This document shows positions 40,230-50,097 of a stretch of DNA of 64,000 nt, in pieces. Under the pieces are notes generated by a model that made no database searches, was not told the DNA's origin, and saw only the letters and a program-made list of their open reading frames with translations. The stretch is from Emiliania huxleyi CCMP1516 (taxonomy: Eukaryota; Haptophyta; Isochrysidales; Noelaerhabdaceae), in the NCBI RefSeq assembly GCF_000372725.1, contig NW_005196163.1, positions 59,607 to 123,606 on the forward strand, given 5' to 3'. The translations under genes and the position numbers were made by a program. Within the stretch, counting starts at the first letter, position 1. The number at the start of each line of letters is the position of its first letter.

Positions 40230-40405
40230 ATCATGCAGGCGTACTCCGAGGCGATGGGCGAGTTCTTCACCACCACGCCCGTCCCTCCCGAGCTGCTCGT
40301 CGCTGCCGGCCACGCCGCCGACCGCCGCTGCAACGTGCCGCAGCAGCTGGGCGTCGGCACGAAGGGCGGCGCCGAGATCATCGTGGCGGGCGTCCGCACG
40401 CTCAG
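40230..40405 (+). CDS. orphan coding fragment
   Basis: Plus-strand sequence MQAYSEAMGEFFTTTPVPPE, then LGVGTKGGAEIIVAGVRT, has protein-like texture but no recognised family. The frame loses support after about 40405, where the minus-strand gene begins to make sense. Possibly a displaced exon. Confidence 0.25.
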
Positions 40406-41335
40406 TCCAGTCAGCGACGTTGGGAGCAAGGCAAACGACCTCGCCAAAGTTGAACGCGCCGATACCAACGACCGGGTCGCGGATGCCTGTGCTGTACATA
40501 TGCTCCTGCGGCGCATCATTTGGCGACGGCGCCGTGAATGTCGTGATGGTGTTCATGGCGCGCACATCGATGTTGGTTGGGCACTTGGGGCATGTTGTGC
40601 TGTTGAAGTTGGCCTCGGTCGTCTCCTTGGCGAGGTCCAGACGGACGCCCCGGGCAAGCATGGCCGTCACACCGTCCTCCTTGACCACCGTGCAGTCGGG
40701 TTTGAAGAAGGGGTCGAGGTCGCCATTCTTGCACATGAGGGCCATGAAAGGGCAGGTGATCGAGTTGAAGTCGTCACAGCAGGTGTGCGGCGGCGGCGCA
40801 GACGGAGGCGGCGGCGACGGCGAGGCCGACGGCGGCGGCGGCGAGGGCGAGGCCGACGGCGGAGGCGGCGAGGGCGGGAGCGGCGGAAAGCTCGGTGGGG
40901 CCTGCTGGCCAGGAGACAGAGGTGACGGCGGCGGCGGCGAGGGCGAGGCCGACGGTGGCGGCGGCGACGGCGACGCGGAGGGCGGCGGCGGAGAGGACGG
41001 TGACGTTGGGGGAGGTGCCAGAGGAGGAGAGCAGGGCGGCTTGAGCTGCTCCCCGCCCTGGCAAGGAACGTACTCGATGCATTCCGACTTGGTGTCGATG
41101 TCGACTTCTTCGCATGGGAGGCCGAACTTGCACAAGTCCATCACCTCCTCCTCCTCGAAGATGACCTCTCCAGTGACTGGGTGCTCGACGGCCTCGCCGA
41201 AGCGGCACTTTAACCGCTCGACGCAGCCTTCGTCAGGGCTCCCGGGGCAAGGGGCGTCGATCAATCCCGTTTTATCTTCCTCGTTGACCTTGATCCAGAC
41301 CCGGCCCTCCGGGGAATCGGAAGGCCTCCCGTCGA
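40380..41335 (-). CDS. secreted Cys-rich / SPPPP-rich protein (partial)
   Basis: From about 41335 leftward: VWIKVNEEDKTGLIDAPCPG, CVERLKCRFGEAVEHP, FEEEEVMDLCKFGLPCEEVD. Then a hydroxyproline-type linker of SPPPPSA repeats (about 40790-41030), then HTCCDDFNSITCPFMALMCK, DPFFKPDCTVVKEDGVTAML and TTCPKCPTNIDVRAMNTIT. Even cysteine spacing and SPPPP blocks are typical of algal extracellular matrix or cell-surface proteins. The N terminus is missing: coding sense ends where the plus-strand RCC1 fragment starts. The C-terminal exon junction near 40400 is uncertain. The family is not recognised. Confidence 0.55.
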
Positions 41336-41336
41336 C

Positions 41337-41895
41337 GCTGGGCGGCGAGCGCGCCGTGAGCGTGTCGGCTGGCGCTGCGCACAGCTTCGCCATCACCGCT
41401 GACGGCAGTGTCTGGAGCTGGGGCTTTGGAGGCACCGGCCGGTTGGGCCACGGCGACACGCAAGATCAGTGGCAGCCGACGAAGGTCGAGGCGTTGGCTG
41501 GCCAGCGCGTCGTCGCTGTGTCGGCGGTAAGCAACCACAGCCTCGCAATCACCGCCGATGGCCCAATTGCCGGCCAGCGCGTCGTCGCAGTCTTGGCTGG
41601 AGGATACCACAACCTCGCGCTCAGTGCCGACGGCAGCGTCTGGAGCTGGGGCCTTGGCGACTCTGGCCGGTTGGGCCACGGCAATGAGCAGCGCCAGCTG
41701 CTGCCGAAGAAGATCGAGGCCTTTGCTGGCCAGCGCGTCGTCGCTGTGTCGGCGGGAGCATGGCACAGCCTCGCCACTACCGCCCACGCCGTCTTAGCCT
41801 GGGGCCATGGCGGTGACAGCTGCCTAGGCCACGGAGAGGACCTGTCGAACCAGCTGCTGCCCAAGAAGATCGAGACGTGGGCGCCGGGACGGTGA
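41337..41895 (+). CDS. RCC1-repeat protein, truncated
   Basis: Three to four RCC1/HERC-type blades: VSAGAAHSFAITADGSVWSW GFGGTGRLGHG, VSNHSLAITADG, LAGGYHNLALSADGSVWSWG and GDSGRLGHGNEQRQLLP, ending KIETWAPGR. A complete propeller needs seven blades, and the second is shortened (ADG runs directly into PIAGQRVVAV). The 5' side abuts the Cys-rich minus-strand gene without a start, so this is likely a rearranged 3' fragment. RCC1 repeats serve as exchange factors or protein-binding propellers; which applies cannot be said. Confidence 0.7.
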
Positions 41896-42082
41896 GAGGA
41901 CGCGCGAGGCGGCGTGACCATTTGCGTGTGCCTAGACGTCTGCACGCGCGCGGGGGGCGGGGGCGGGGCGAGGGGGGGGGGGGGGGGACGGTGGCGGCGC
42001 GAGGCGACGGCCCATGTGGGCACGGCCACACGCACCCAAAAGACGTCCGGCCCCGTTTTTCTTCTGACTGGCCCGATTTGCC

Positions 42083-42898
42083 ATGGTGGCCGACCCAACG
42101 CAGAGCCTCGCCGCCGCGTTTGCGACGCTCCGAGCTCTCCCGGAGCCTGACGGCGAGGCGCACGAGCGGCGCCGACGCGAGGCGGCTTTGGCGCTCGACG
42201 CCGCGCAGGCGCTGGGCGGCGTCAAGGCGGACGCTGTCGACCCAGTGCTGCTCAAGCCTCCGTGGCGTTCCGAGCGCGTGTGCGCCGCCGCGGCTCGCGC
42301 ATCCGGCCCCGGCGACGACGCGTGGGACGTCGACGCGTGCCGGAGGCGGCTGTGCGGCGTGAGGCCTCGCGCAGGGCCTCTGCTCAGTTGGCTCGACGAG
42401 AGAGCAGAGGCGCTCGAGCCTTACCGCCGGCTCTCGGAAGCGCGGCACGCGCCGTGGGCGGAGCAGTCGGTGGCGGCCACGCTCGCCGCGGTGCGAGCGG
42501 CGAGGAGCGAGCTGCAGCGGCCTCCGTACGTGCTGGTTGCGGAAGGAAGCTTGGGTGCAGAGGCGGCGGTGGCCGCCGCCGCCGGTGCAGCCGTGACGGT
42601 TTGCGATCCGAACCGCTTCGCCGCCGCCGCCATCGGAGAGGTCGCGGCGGCGCACGGCGTGGCGCACGCGGTGACCGTCGCGCCACAGACCCTCGAGCGA
42701 CTCTGCGCCGACATAGTCCTCGCGGCAGCCGGCACTGGAGGCGGCGGCGGCGAGGGCGGCGGCGGCGAGGGAGGCGGCGGCGGCGAGGGCGGCGGCGGCG
42801 GCGGCGGAGAGGGAGGTAGCGAGGGCAGAGGGGCGTGGGATGTGGTCGTACTGACGCCTCTGGTTGACGAGGCTCTGCTCGGGCGGAGGCTGCTGCCC

Positions 42899-42936
<38 letters not shown>

Positions 42937-43024
42937 AGCGTCGGCGGTCCGACGCAACGGAGGCGGAGGCGGCGGCGGCGGAGTCAGCGGCGGCGGCGGT
43001 GGCGGCGGCTGCGGCAGCGGCGGC

Positions 43025-43116
<92 letters not shown>

Positions 43117-46100
43117 GTGCGGCGGCGGAGTCAGCAGGGGCGGCGGCGGCGGTGGCGGCGGTCACAACGCGGCGAGAGGGCTTCGGTTCGTGCCTGAGAG
43201 GGCCGAGCTGTGGGCGGCAGCGGCGTGCTTGAGCGCCGGGCAGGTGTGCGGGGTTGACCTGACTCCCCGTATCTCCCCGTATCTCCCTGCATCTCCCCAT
43301 ANNNNNNNNNNNNNNNNNNNNNNNNNNNNNNNNNNNNNNNNNNNNNNNNNNNNNNNNNNNNNNNNNNNNNNNNNNNNNNNNNNNNNNNNNNNNNNNNNNN
43401 NNNNNNNNNNNNNNNNNNNNNNNNNNNNNNNNNNNNNNNNNNNNNNNNNNNNNNNNNNNNNNNNNNNNNNNNNNNNNNNNNNNNNNNNNNNNNNNNNNNN
43501 NNNNNNNNNNNNNNNNNNNNNNNNNNNNNNNNNNNNNNNNNNNNNNNNNNNNNNNNNNNNNNNNNNNNNNNNNNNNNNNNNNNNNNNNNNNNNNNNNNNN
43601 NNNNNNNNNNNNNNNNNNNNNNNNNNNNNNNNNNNNNNNNNNNNNNNNNNNNNNNNNNNNNNNNNNNNNNNNNNNNNNNNNNNNNNNNNNNNNNNNNNNN
43701 NNNNNNNNNNNNNNNNNNNNNNNNNNNNNNNNNNNNNNNNNNNNNNNNNNNNNNNNNNNNNNNNNNNNNNNNNNNNNNNNNNNNNNNNNNNNNNNNNNNN
43801 NNNNNNNNNNNNNNNNNNNNCTCCCCATCTCCCCCATCTCCCCCCATCTTTCCCATATCTCCCCATCTCTGCCCGTCTCTCCCCATCTCTCCCCACATCT
43901 CCCCACATCTCCCCACATCTCCCCACATCTGCCCCACACCTCCCCACACCTCCCCACACCTCCCCACACCTCCCCACACCTCCCCACACCTCCCCACACC
44001 TCCCCCGCACCTCCCCACATCTCCCCACATCTCCCCACATCTCCCCCCAGGCGCGAACGCGGCGGTCTTCAACGCGGTCGCGCTCGAGGTACGGGGGAGA
44101 TATGGGGGAGAGATGGGGGAGAGATGGGGGAGATATGGGGGAGATATGGGGGAGATATGGGAGATGTGTGCGGCTGGAGAACTCCTAACGACTCACTAAG
44201 TGATGAATTGAGCGAGTGGGCAAGGAAGTAGCATGGTGCGCTCGAGGTGCTGCCTTCAACGCGATGAGTGAAGCGAGGAAGTGGCACGGTGCGCTCGAGG
44301 TGCGAGTAGCGGTTCACGAAGTGGTGGGATTGAGCGAGTCAGTCAGGGAGTCGCATCGGTCGCTCGAGGTGCGGCTGCGGTGGGGCGACGAATCCTCGCG
44401 AGTTGTCGAGGCGCTCGGCGACGCGGCCAGAGGCGCCATGCGCCACCCGCCCACGCCGCACAAGCGTGCCGTCCAGTTCCTCGAGCCGAGGCCAGCCCGA
44501 GGGCCCCTCACCGTCGTCGCGCGCCAGAACGGGCTGCGCGCGTGGTTCTGTGCGCCGCCGCCGCCCGCCGCGCCGCCGCCACCTCCGCCGCCGCCGTCCG
44601 GCTGGTGGGGGCGGATGCTGGTGCAGCCGTGGCACTTTGCGATGCTGCGCGACCAGCCGAGGAACGAGGCGAGGTTCGCCGAGATTCGCCGAGATTCGCC
44701 GAGATTCGCCGAGATTCGCCGGGACTCGCCGAGATTCGCCGAGATCCGAGGAGAGTGCGCCGGCTTAATTAACGAGACTTAGTTCACGAGGCTGAATTCG
44801 CGAGGCAAGTGACGAGGCTTAGTTGTGTGTTGCTTAATTAACGAGGCGTACGCCGCGGCGCTGCGCCGAGCTGCGGGCCGGCTGCAGGCGGGCGCGGCGG
44901 CGGGCGCGGCGGCGGGCGCGGCGGCGGGCGCGGCGGCGGGCGAGGGGGCGGAGGCTCGCCAGGTGGCGGTCGATGTCGGGTGCGGGTCGGGTCTGCTTTC
45001 CTTGCTGCTGTGGCGGGCGGGCGGCGGCCAGGTGCTCGGGCTGGAGATGCTCCCCGTATCTCCCCGTATCTCCCCGTATCTATCTCCCTGCATCTCCCTG
45101 CATCTCCCCATATCTCAGGTGCTAGGGCTGGAGATGCTCCCCGTATCTCCCCACATCTCCCCATATCTCCCCATATCTCAGGTGCTCGGGCTGGAGATGC
45201 TCCCCGTATCTCCCCGTATCTCCCCTCCCCGCATCTCCCCATATCTCCCCACATCTCCCCACACCTCCCCATACCTCCCCATACCTCCCCACATCTCCCC
45301 ACATCTCCCCATATCTCAGGTGCTCGGGCTGGAGATGCTCCCCGTATCTCCCCGTATCTCCCCGCATCTCCCCATATCTCCCCATATCTCAGGTGCTCGG
45401 GCTGGAGATGCTCCCCGTATCTCCCCGTATCTCCCCGCATCTCCCCATATCTCCCCATATCTCAGGTGCTCGGGCTGGAGATGCTCCCCGTATCTCCCCG
45501 TATCTCCCCACATCTCCCTGCATCTCCCCATATCTCCCCATATCTCAGGTGCTCGGGCTGGAGATGCTCTCCGCCGTGACGGACCTCGGCCGGCGCTGCG
45601 TCGCCGCCAACGGCGCCGAGGGCGAGGTGCAGCCTGGTCAAGGGAGAGGCGGCGAAAATGAATTACTTATTACTCAATTACTCAATTACTCAATAAGGTG
45701 CAGCTGGTCAAGAGCGAGGCCGCGAGACTCCTCACCGCGCCGCCAGAGGGGGCGCCGCGGCTCCACCTCTTCCTCGCCGAGCTGTGAACGGCGTCTCTTC
45801 ACACCTCTCCTCCTGTGAACAGGCGCCGAAGCTCCACCTCTTCCTCGCCGAGCTGTGAACGGCGTCTCTTCACACCTCCCCTCCTGTGAACAGGCGCCGA
45901 AGCTCCACCTCTTCCTGGCCGAGCTGATGGACTCGGGCGGGCTCGGTGAGTCCTTGCTCTCTCTCGCGTCCGCCGCACGGCGTGGCGGGCTGCTGCTGCC
46001 GGCGGCGCCGCTGCTGCCGGCCCGCATCCGCGTGTGGGCGACGCTGGTGGAGCTGCAGGGGTGCGGCACGGCGCTCGACAGCGCCGAGCTCGTGCCGTCG

Positions 46101-48042
46101 CGCCTAAGCGGCGTGAGGCTCTGGTTTCGGCTGCTTCTCTCCCCATATCTCCCCATATCTCCCCATCTCTCTTCTAGGCGTGGCGCTTTGGCCGTGGCTG
46201 CGCTACCGCCACCGGCGCTCGTACTCGGCCGTCGACCGCATCTCCCCGCATCTCCCCATATCTCCGCCGAATCTCCCCAGGCGCTCGTACTCGGCCGTCG
46301 ACCTTTGATGAACGATGGAATTGATAAATCAGCTACGGCCTTCGTAGCTCAGTAATAGGCGCTCGTACTCTGCCGTCGACCTTGCGGCTGCCGAGTACGC
46401 GCCGCTCACCGACGAGGGCCTCTTACTTCATTCGTTCCATACTCACCTCCTTCGTTAATCACAGGTACGCGCCGCTTACCGACGAGTGCCTCGTCTTCTC
46501 GGCGGTGGTCGGCGACGCCCCCCCCGCCGACCGGCTCGTCGCACTGACAGCGCAGGCTTGCGCGGCCGTAGATGCGCGGGGCACGCGACTCTTGGCCTTC
46601 AAACCGGGACTGCACGAGACGCACGCCTCTGCTGTGTTCCGCTGCCTTCGCACCCCGCGCACTCGCCGGCTTCGGCGCCGTCTTCACGACACGGCATCGT
46701 CGCTCCCACGGCGTCAGGCGTCGGGCGAGGCCAACGCGGTGGTGTGGGTGTGGGAGGCCGATCTGGACGACTCGGGCGCTCCGCCGCTCACCAACGCCCC
46801 GTGGGCGCGCGAGAGATATGGGGAGATATGCGGAGATATGCGGAGATATGGGGAGATATGCGGAGATATGGGGAGATATGGGGAGGCCCCGTGGGCGAGG
46901 GAGAGAGAAAGGAGCGGCCAGAGGCGAGCCGGTGCGCCGAGGACGCGTCGCGGACGTGTCCCGTAGGAGATATGCGGAGATATGGGGAGATATGGGGAGA
47001 TATACGGACGTGTCCCGTAGGCTGCTCGCACGCACTGGAGGCAGGCGGTCAAGCTGCTGCCCGCATACCTCCGCATACCTCCGCATCTCCGCATATCTCC
47101 CCATATCTCCCCATATCTCCGCATACCCCCCCATATCTCCGCACATCTCCCCGTATCTCGCCATATCTCACCATCTCTGGAGGCAGGCGGTCAAGCTTCT
47201 GCCCGAGAGGAGGGCGGTGGGCGAGGGGGAGCCCCTCTCCCTCGAGGTGGCGAGCGGCGGGGGGAGGGACCTCGCGTTCGCCTTGCGCGACGGGCCGGCC
47301 GCAGAGGCCGCGCCGTTGCGCCACCACGTCAGGCGCCAGATCACGCGAGATCACGCGAGATCACGCGAGATCACGCGAGATGAGGCGGGATTACGCCAGA
47401 TCACGCGAGATGAGGCGAGATCACGCCAGATCACGCGAGATGAGGCGAGATGGCCCGAGATTAGGCGCACTTCCCGCGGCGTGTCGGCAGAGACGCCCGC
47501 GCCGCGCCGCAGTTTTGCCTCGGACCCATGCTTCTCGCCGCCGCCGCCGCCCCCCGAGCCACCCGCCGCTCTCCTTTCCGACTCTGCCCCTTCGACCCGG
47601 CGCGACGTGCCCTCCTACCGAGGCGGCGCTGGGAGCGGAGGCGGTGAAGGCGGCCGTCCGCCCCGCGCAACTTGGCCGAGCGGCGCGCAGGGCGGTCGGT
47701 GGCTCTGCCGCGCCGGCCACCGCCCCGCAAAGCCGCCGCCGCCGCGCCGACCGCCCGCCGTCGCGCCGGACGACGCGTGGCTCTCGGCGCTGTCGACGAG
47801 CGAGTTTACGGCGCCGCGGTACGGCCTCTCGCCACGCGGGGCGGCAGACCACGTGGCGCTGTGCGAGGCGCGGCGCCGCGCGGAGAATGTCCGCCGGGCC
47901 CCAAGCGCGGGGGCGTGAGCTTTTGACACCCGGCTCACTGTCTGCGGGATAGGCGGCCTTGGACGTCGCCGCGCAGCCGGCGATGCTCGGCGTGCACCCG
48001 GCCGAGGCGCAGCAGGCGCTGCGTGTGCTGTACGCAAACTGA
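42083..48042 (+). CDS. protein arginine methyltransferase, PRMT7/PRMT9-like, multi-exon
   Basis: Exon 1 starts MVADPTQSLAAAFATLRALP. It carries a degenerate first Rossmann module (PYVLVAEGSLGAEAAVAAAA, GAAVTVCDPNRFA, WDVVVLTPLVDE) interrupted by Gly-rich expansion. A later exon gives WHFAMLRDQPRNE-AYAAALRR, then VAVDVGCGSGLLSLLLWRAG (SAM motif I), VLGLEMLSAVTDLGRRC, and LHLFLAELMDSGGLGE (double-E region). LLPARIRVWATLVE, SYSAVDL and EYAPLTDECLVFSAVV follow, then HWRQAVKLLPERRAV. This matches the two-module PRMT7/9 layout; such enzymes methylate arginines. Introns at 44669-44845, 45032-45548, 45752-45893, 46215-46358, 46395-46464 and 47041-47182 restore frame. A gap at 43302-43820 removes part. 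The last exon is tentatively 47954-48042, but the region 47480-48042 is poorly resolved. Confidence 0.68.
42890..43180 (+). repeat. GGC trinucleotide expansion inside the PRMT gene
   Basis: Near-continuous GGC/GCG triplets, readable as poly-Gly or poly-Ala. Between two conserved segments, so probably a low-complexity loop or an intron. Confidence 0.6.
43302..43820. other. assembly gap (519 N) in a CTCCCCATAT minisatellite
   Basis: Run of N flanked on both sides by ATCTCCCC units. Probably a collapsed tandem array. Confidence 0.99.
43821..44165 (+). repeat. TCTCCCCACA / GAGATATGGG minisatellite
   Basis: About 20 units of CTCCCCACA(T/C) followed, after a short exon-like block (GCGAACGCGGCGGTCTTCAA), by inverse-orientation GAGATATGGGG units. 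Confidence 0.7.
44669..44845 (+). other. predicted GC-AG intron, exact 9-bp duplication
   Basis: AACGAGGCG at 44663-44671 and 44840-44848. The body has GATTCGCCGA repeats. Splicing gives DQPRNE-AYAAAL. Confidence 0.72.
45029..45571 (+). repeat. seven-copy array of an exon edge within one intron
   Basis: CAGGTGCTCGGGCTGGAGAT starts at 45029, 45116, 45179, 45317, 45390, 45463 and 45546 (copy two has one change), separated by CCCCGTATCT/CCCCATATCT arrays. Only the first (donor side) and last (acceptor side) are needed: intron 45032-45548 joins GGGQ to VLGLEMLSAV. Confidence 0.8.
45752..45893 (+). other. predicted intron made of two 71-nt exon-copy plus introner units
   Basis: GCGCCG(A/C)(A/G)GCTCCACC starts at 45752, 45823 and 45894 (period 71). 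Each of the first two is followed by a 39-nt family-1 element ending GTGAACAG. Splicing from GG to the third copy gives EGAPKLHLFLAELMDSG. Confidence 0.78.
46215..46358 (+). other. predicted GC-AG intron with internal exon-edge copy
   Basis: GCGCTCGTACTC(G/T)GCCGTCG starts at 46215, 46281 and 46359. Splicing to the last gives RYRHRRSYSAVDLAAAEYAP. Confidence 0.7.
46395..46464 (+). other. predicted 70-nt GT-AG intron with 28-bp exon copy
   Basis: 46395-46422 copies 46465-46492 with two mismatches (GTACGCGCCGCT start). The rest ends CGTTAATCACAG. Joins AAAE to YAPLTDECL. Confidence 0.75.
46795..47182 (+). other. cluster of minisatellite introns with exon-edge copies
   Basis: Paired copies: CCCCGTGGGCG at about 46797 and 46888, CGGACGTGTCCCGTAG at 46951 and 47005, and CTGGAGGCAGGCGGTCAAGC at 47035 and 47177. 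The last pair bounds GC-AG intron 47041-47182 (HWR-QAVKLLPERR). AGATATGCGG units fill the rest. Confidence 0.6.
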
Positions 48043-48229
48043 CCTCGCAGTGAGGGCGGAGGTGGCAGCCCTTTTTGAGACTGTCACAGAGCCGGAGACG
48101 CACCGGAGTGTTCAACCCATTGTGTTGGGGGCGAACGGATCGCATATCCGGCGGAAATCCCCCACGAACACGCAAATCGCAAAACGTGATGAGTTACCCC
48201 AAATAAGAAATACTGAAACATTACCGGCG

Positions 48230-48460
48230 AGCGCTGCGCGAACAACTCGGTGCTGGTGGCGCGCTGCCAGATCGGGCCGCACACCGTGGACAACCACCGC
48301 TGGAACTTTGCGGGCTCCGAGTCCGAGTCGTACACGTCGAGCCGCATCCGGAGCTGGCCGCCCCTGCCGTGCGCCAACTTCCCGGAGGCGCCGGGGCTGC
48401 TGCTCCGGCACGCCGACGGTAACTACACACACATTGCGGTGCAGGTCAGCGCCGGCGCCG
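48230..48460 (+). CDS. orphan exon, N-glycosylation-rich, unknown family
   Basis: Plus-strand frame with NNSVLVARCQIGPHTVDNHR, NFAGSESESYTSSRIRSWPP, then CANFPEAPGLLLRHADGNYT. It has Cys residues and NNS and NYT sequons but no recognised domain. Probable donor after HIAVQ (CAGGTCAGC). Flanking exons are not identified. Confidence 0.35.
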
Positions 48461-48639
48461 GCGCTGGTGGGTGCGGGCATGCGCATGCGCGCGTGTGCGC
48501 GCGTGCGCGCGCGCGGGGGGGCGCGCACCGTCCGTGTGGTGCATGTGGGTGGGTGGGTTGCCGTAGTGATTTAGTGTTCTTAGTGGCAGGTGGCGGTGGG
48601 CGGTGAGCGCGCGGTGGCGAGTGGCGAAAGCCAAACGGC

Positions 48640-49538
48640 GACACGCCGTCAGCTCGCGGCTCGCCACGGTAGCCGTAATATAAGATGCTCGATCTCACCA
48701 GGCACGTCGATGCTCGATCCGATCGAGACTGAGAGCTCGCTGAAGCTGGCGTGTGACGACGGAGTGGCCCGCCTCTGTCACAACTTCGAGGCTGTCAGCG
48801 CGCGCACGTGCAGCGTGCTCGGCGTGCGACGCCTCGTTGGTACAAGTGGTCAGCTGCTAGGTAGGTAAAGCTAGGTAGGTAAAGCTGAGCTTGACGCAAC
48901 CGGCCCATATGTTACAACATGCTGGCAGCGGCTCGATTCGACAGCGACCTACCTTGCGGCGCGAGCCGCACATACACCATGTTAAGGTACTGTGTAGCCT
49001 GGGGCGGATGGCTGGGCGCTAGGATCTACAATCTGCATTCTCCATCTCCTATCTCCACATTTTGGCCCTGTTGCTGCTCAGAGCGATCTGCAATCCACAA
49101 TCTCAATCTTCGATCTTTAGTCTTGAATGGGGAACCGGACAGGACGGATCTACTGGCGAGACTTGGGCGTGTCCGTGTGAGAGATCCGCTAGGATCTCCA
49201 GTCTTAATCTACTATCTCTACCCCAACGATCTACTGGTCTTGCGCAGAGATTTCCATTACTCCACCGGCCGGCTCCGGGAGCGGCCGTCACGTCGAGGAG
49301 GGGGGCTGTCGGCGGCTCGAGCGGCGAGGCGTGCCACTCTGCTTCGCCGCCGACAGCCCCTCTTCCGAGCCGGCGCGTGGCGACGAGCCGCGGCCAGTGT
49401 CGCTGGTTCCTTTGGCGGCGCAGCGTTTATCCCCCCCACCCGCGCCCGCCCGCCCGCCCGCCCGCCTGCCCTCAGGCCTTGCCCCTTCGCAGGCGCGGGA
49501 GCGCTCGCCGGCGAGCACCTCCTACCTCTCCTCGCCCG
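48640..49538. other. gene-free stretch
   Basis: Short AGGTAGGTAAAGCT tandem at about 48857-48890 and GATCTNCAATC-type imperfect repeats at 49020-49250. No supported exon. Confidence 0.35.
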
Positions 49539-49755
49539 GCTGCTCCCTTGCCCCGTCGCCCGCCGCGCCCTCGCCCGGCCGCCTCACCGCGCACGGAGCG
49601 CTCGGCTGCTCGCCGCCGCCGCCGCGCGTCCCCGCGCCGCCACGCTTGCCCCCACCTTGCCTCACGCGCGCTCTGTGGAGGGGCAGAGCGCGTGTCTCTG
49701 GCACAGACGGAGCAGCGACCGCGCCAGCGGTCGCTGCTCCGCCCCTCCGTCGCGC
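49539..49755 (+). repeat. dispersed repeat R5, copy 2, with the same hairpin
   Basis: Matches 12329-12545. The perfect 14-bp stem with GCCA loop is at 49709-49740. Confidence 0.65.
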
Positions 49756-50097
49756 GCGCGTCGCTGCTCCGCCCCTCCGCCCTCGCCCCGCCCACCCAGT
49801 CCGCAGTCGCCCCGCGTCTCAACCAACACCCTTCCCGCGGCCACGCAGGGCAGTGTGGTGTGTGACACTCTGTGAGTGAGGGGGACGGCGTGCGCGAACT
49901 CGCCGTCTGAGCCTAGCGCAGCGCGCGAACTCGCTCTGATCCTAGCGCAGCGCCTCGGAAAACACGCTCGGACTCTGTCACAGGTGATCATCCAATTTCC
50001 CTTACGAGCCTCGGGGGGAGCCTCGCGTATGTGTGTGTGGCGTGTGCCACATGCGACGTGTAAACAAACGTATTGCCAGCGGGAGGCTCTTGTCGCG

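Noticed and set aside
40207-41895. A single 562-aa plus-strand gene covering the RCC1 region
   Set aside because: Its first two thirds are antisense to convincing SPPPP/Cys-rich coding sequence; only 41337-41895 has RCC1 motifs.
43131-44188. Long ORFs on both strands across 43302-43820
   Set aside because: Created by N bases and in-frame minisatellites; only the plus-strand PRMT exons have conserved motifs.
45045-45545. CRISPR-like array of regularly spaced repeats
   Set aside because: Units are minisatellite with exon-edge copies inside a eukaryotic gene; spacers are not unique and no cas genes exist.
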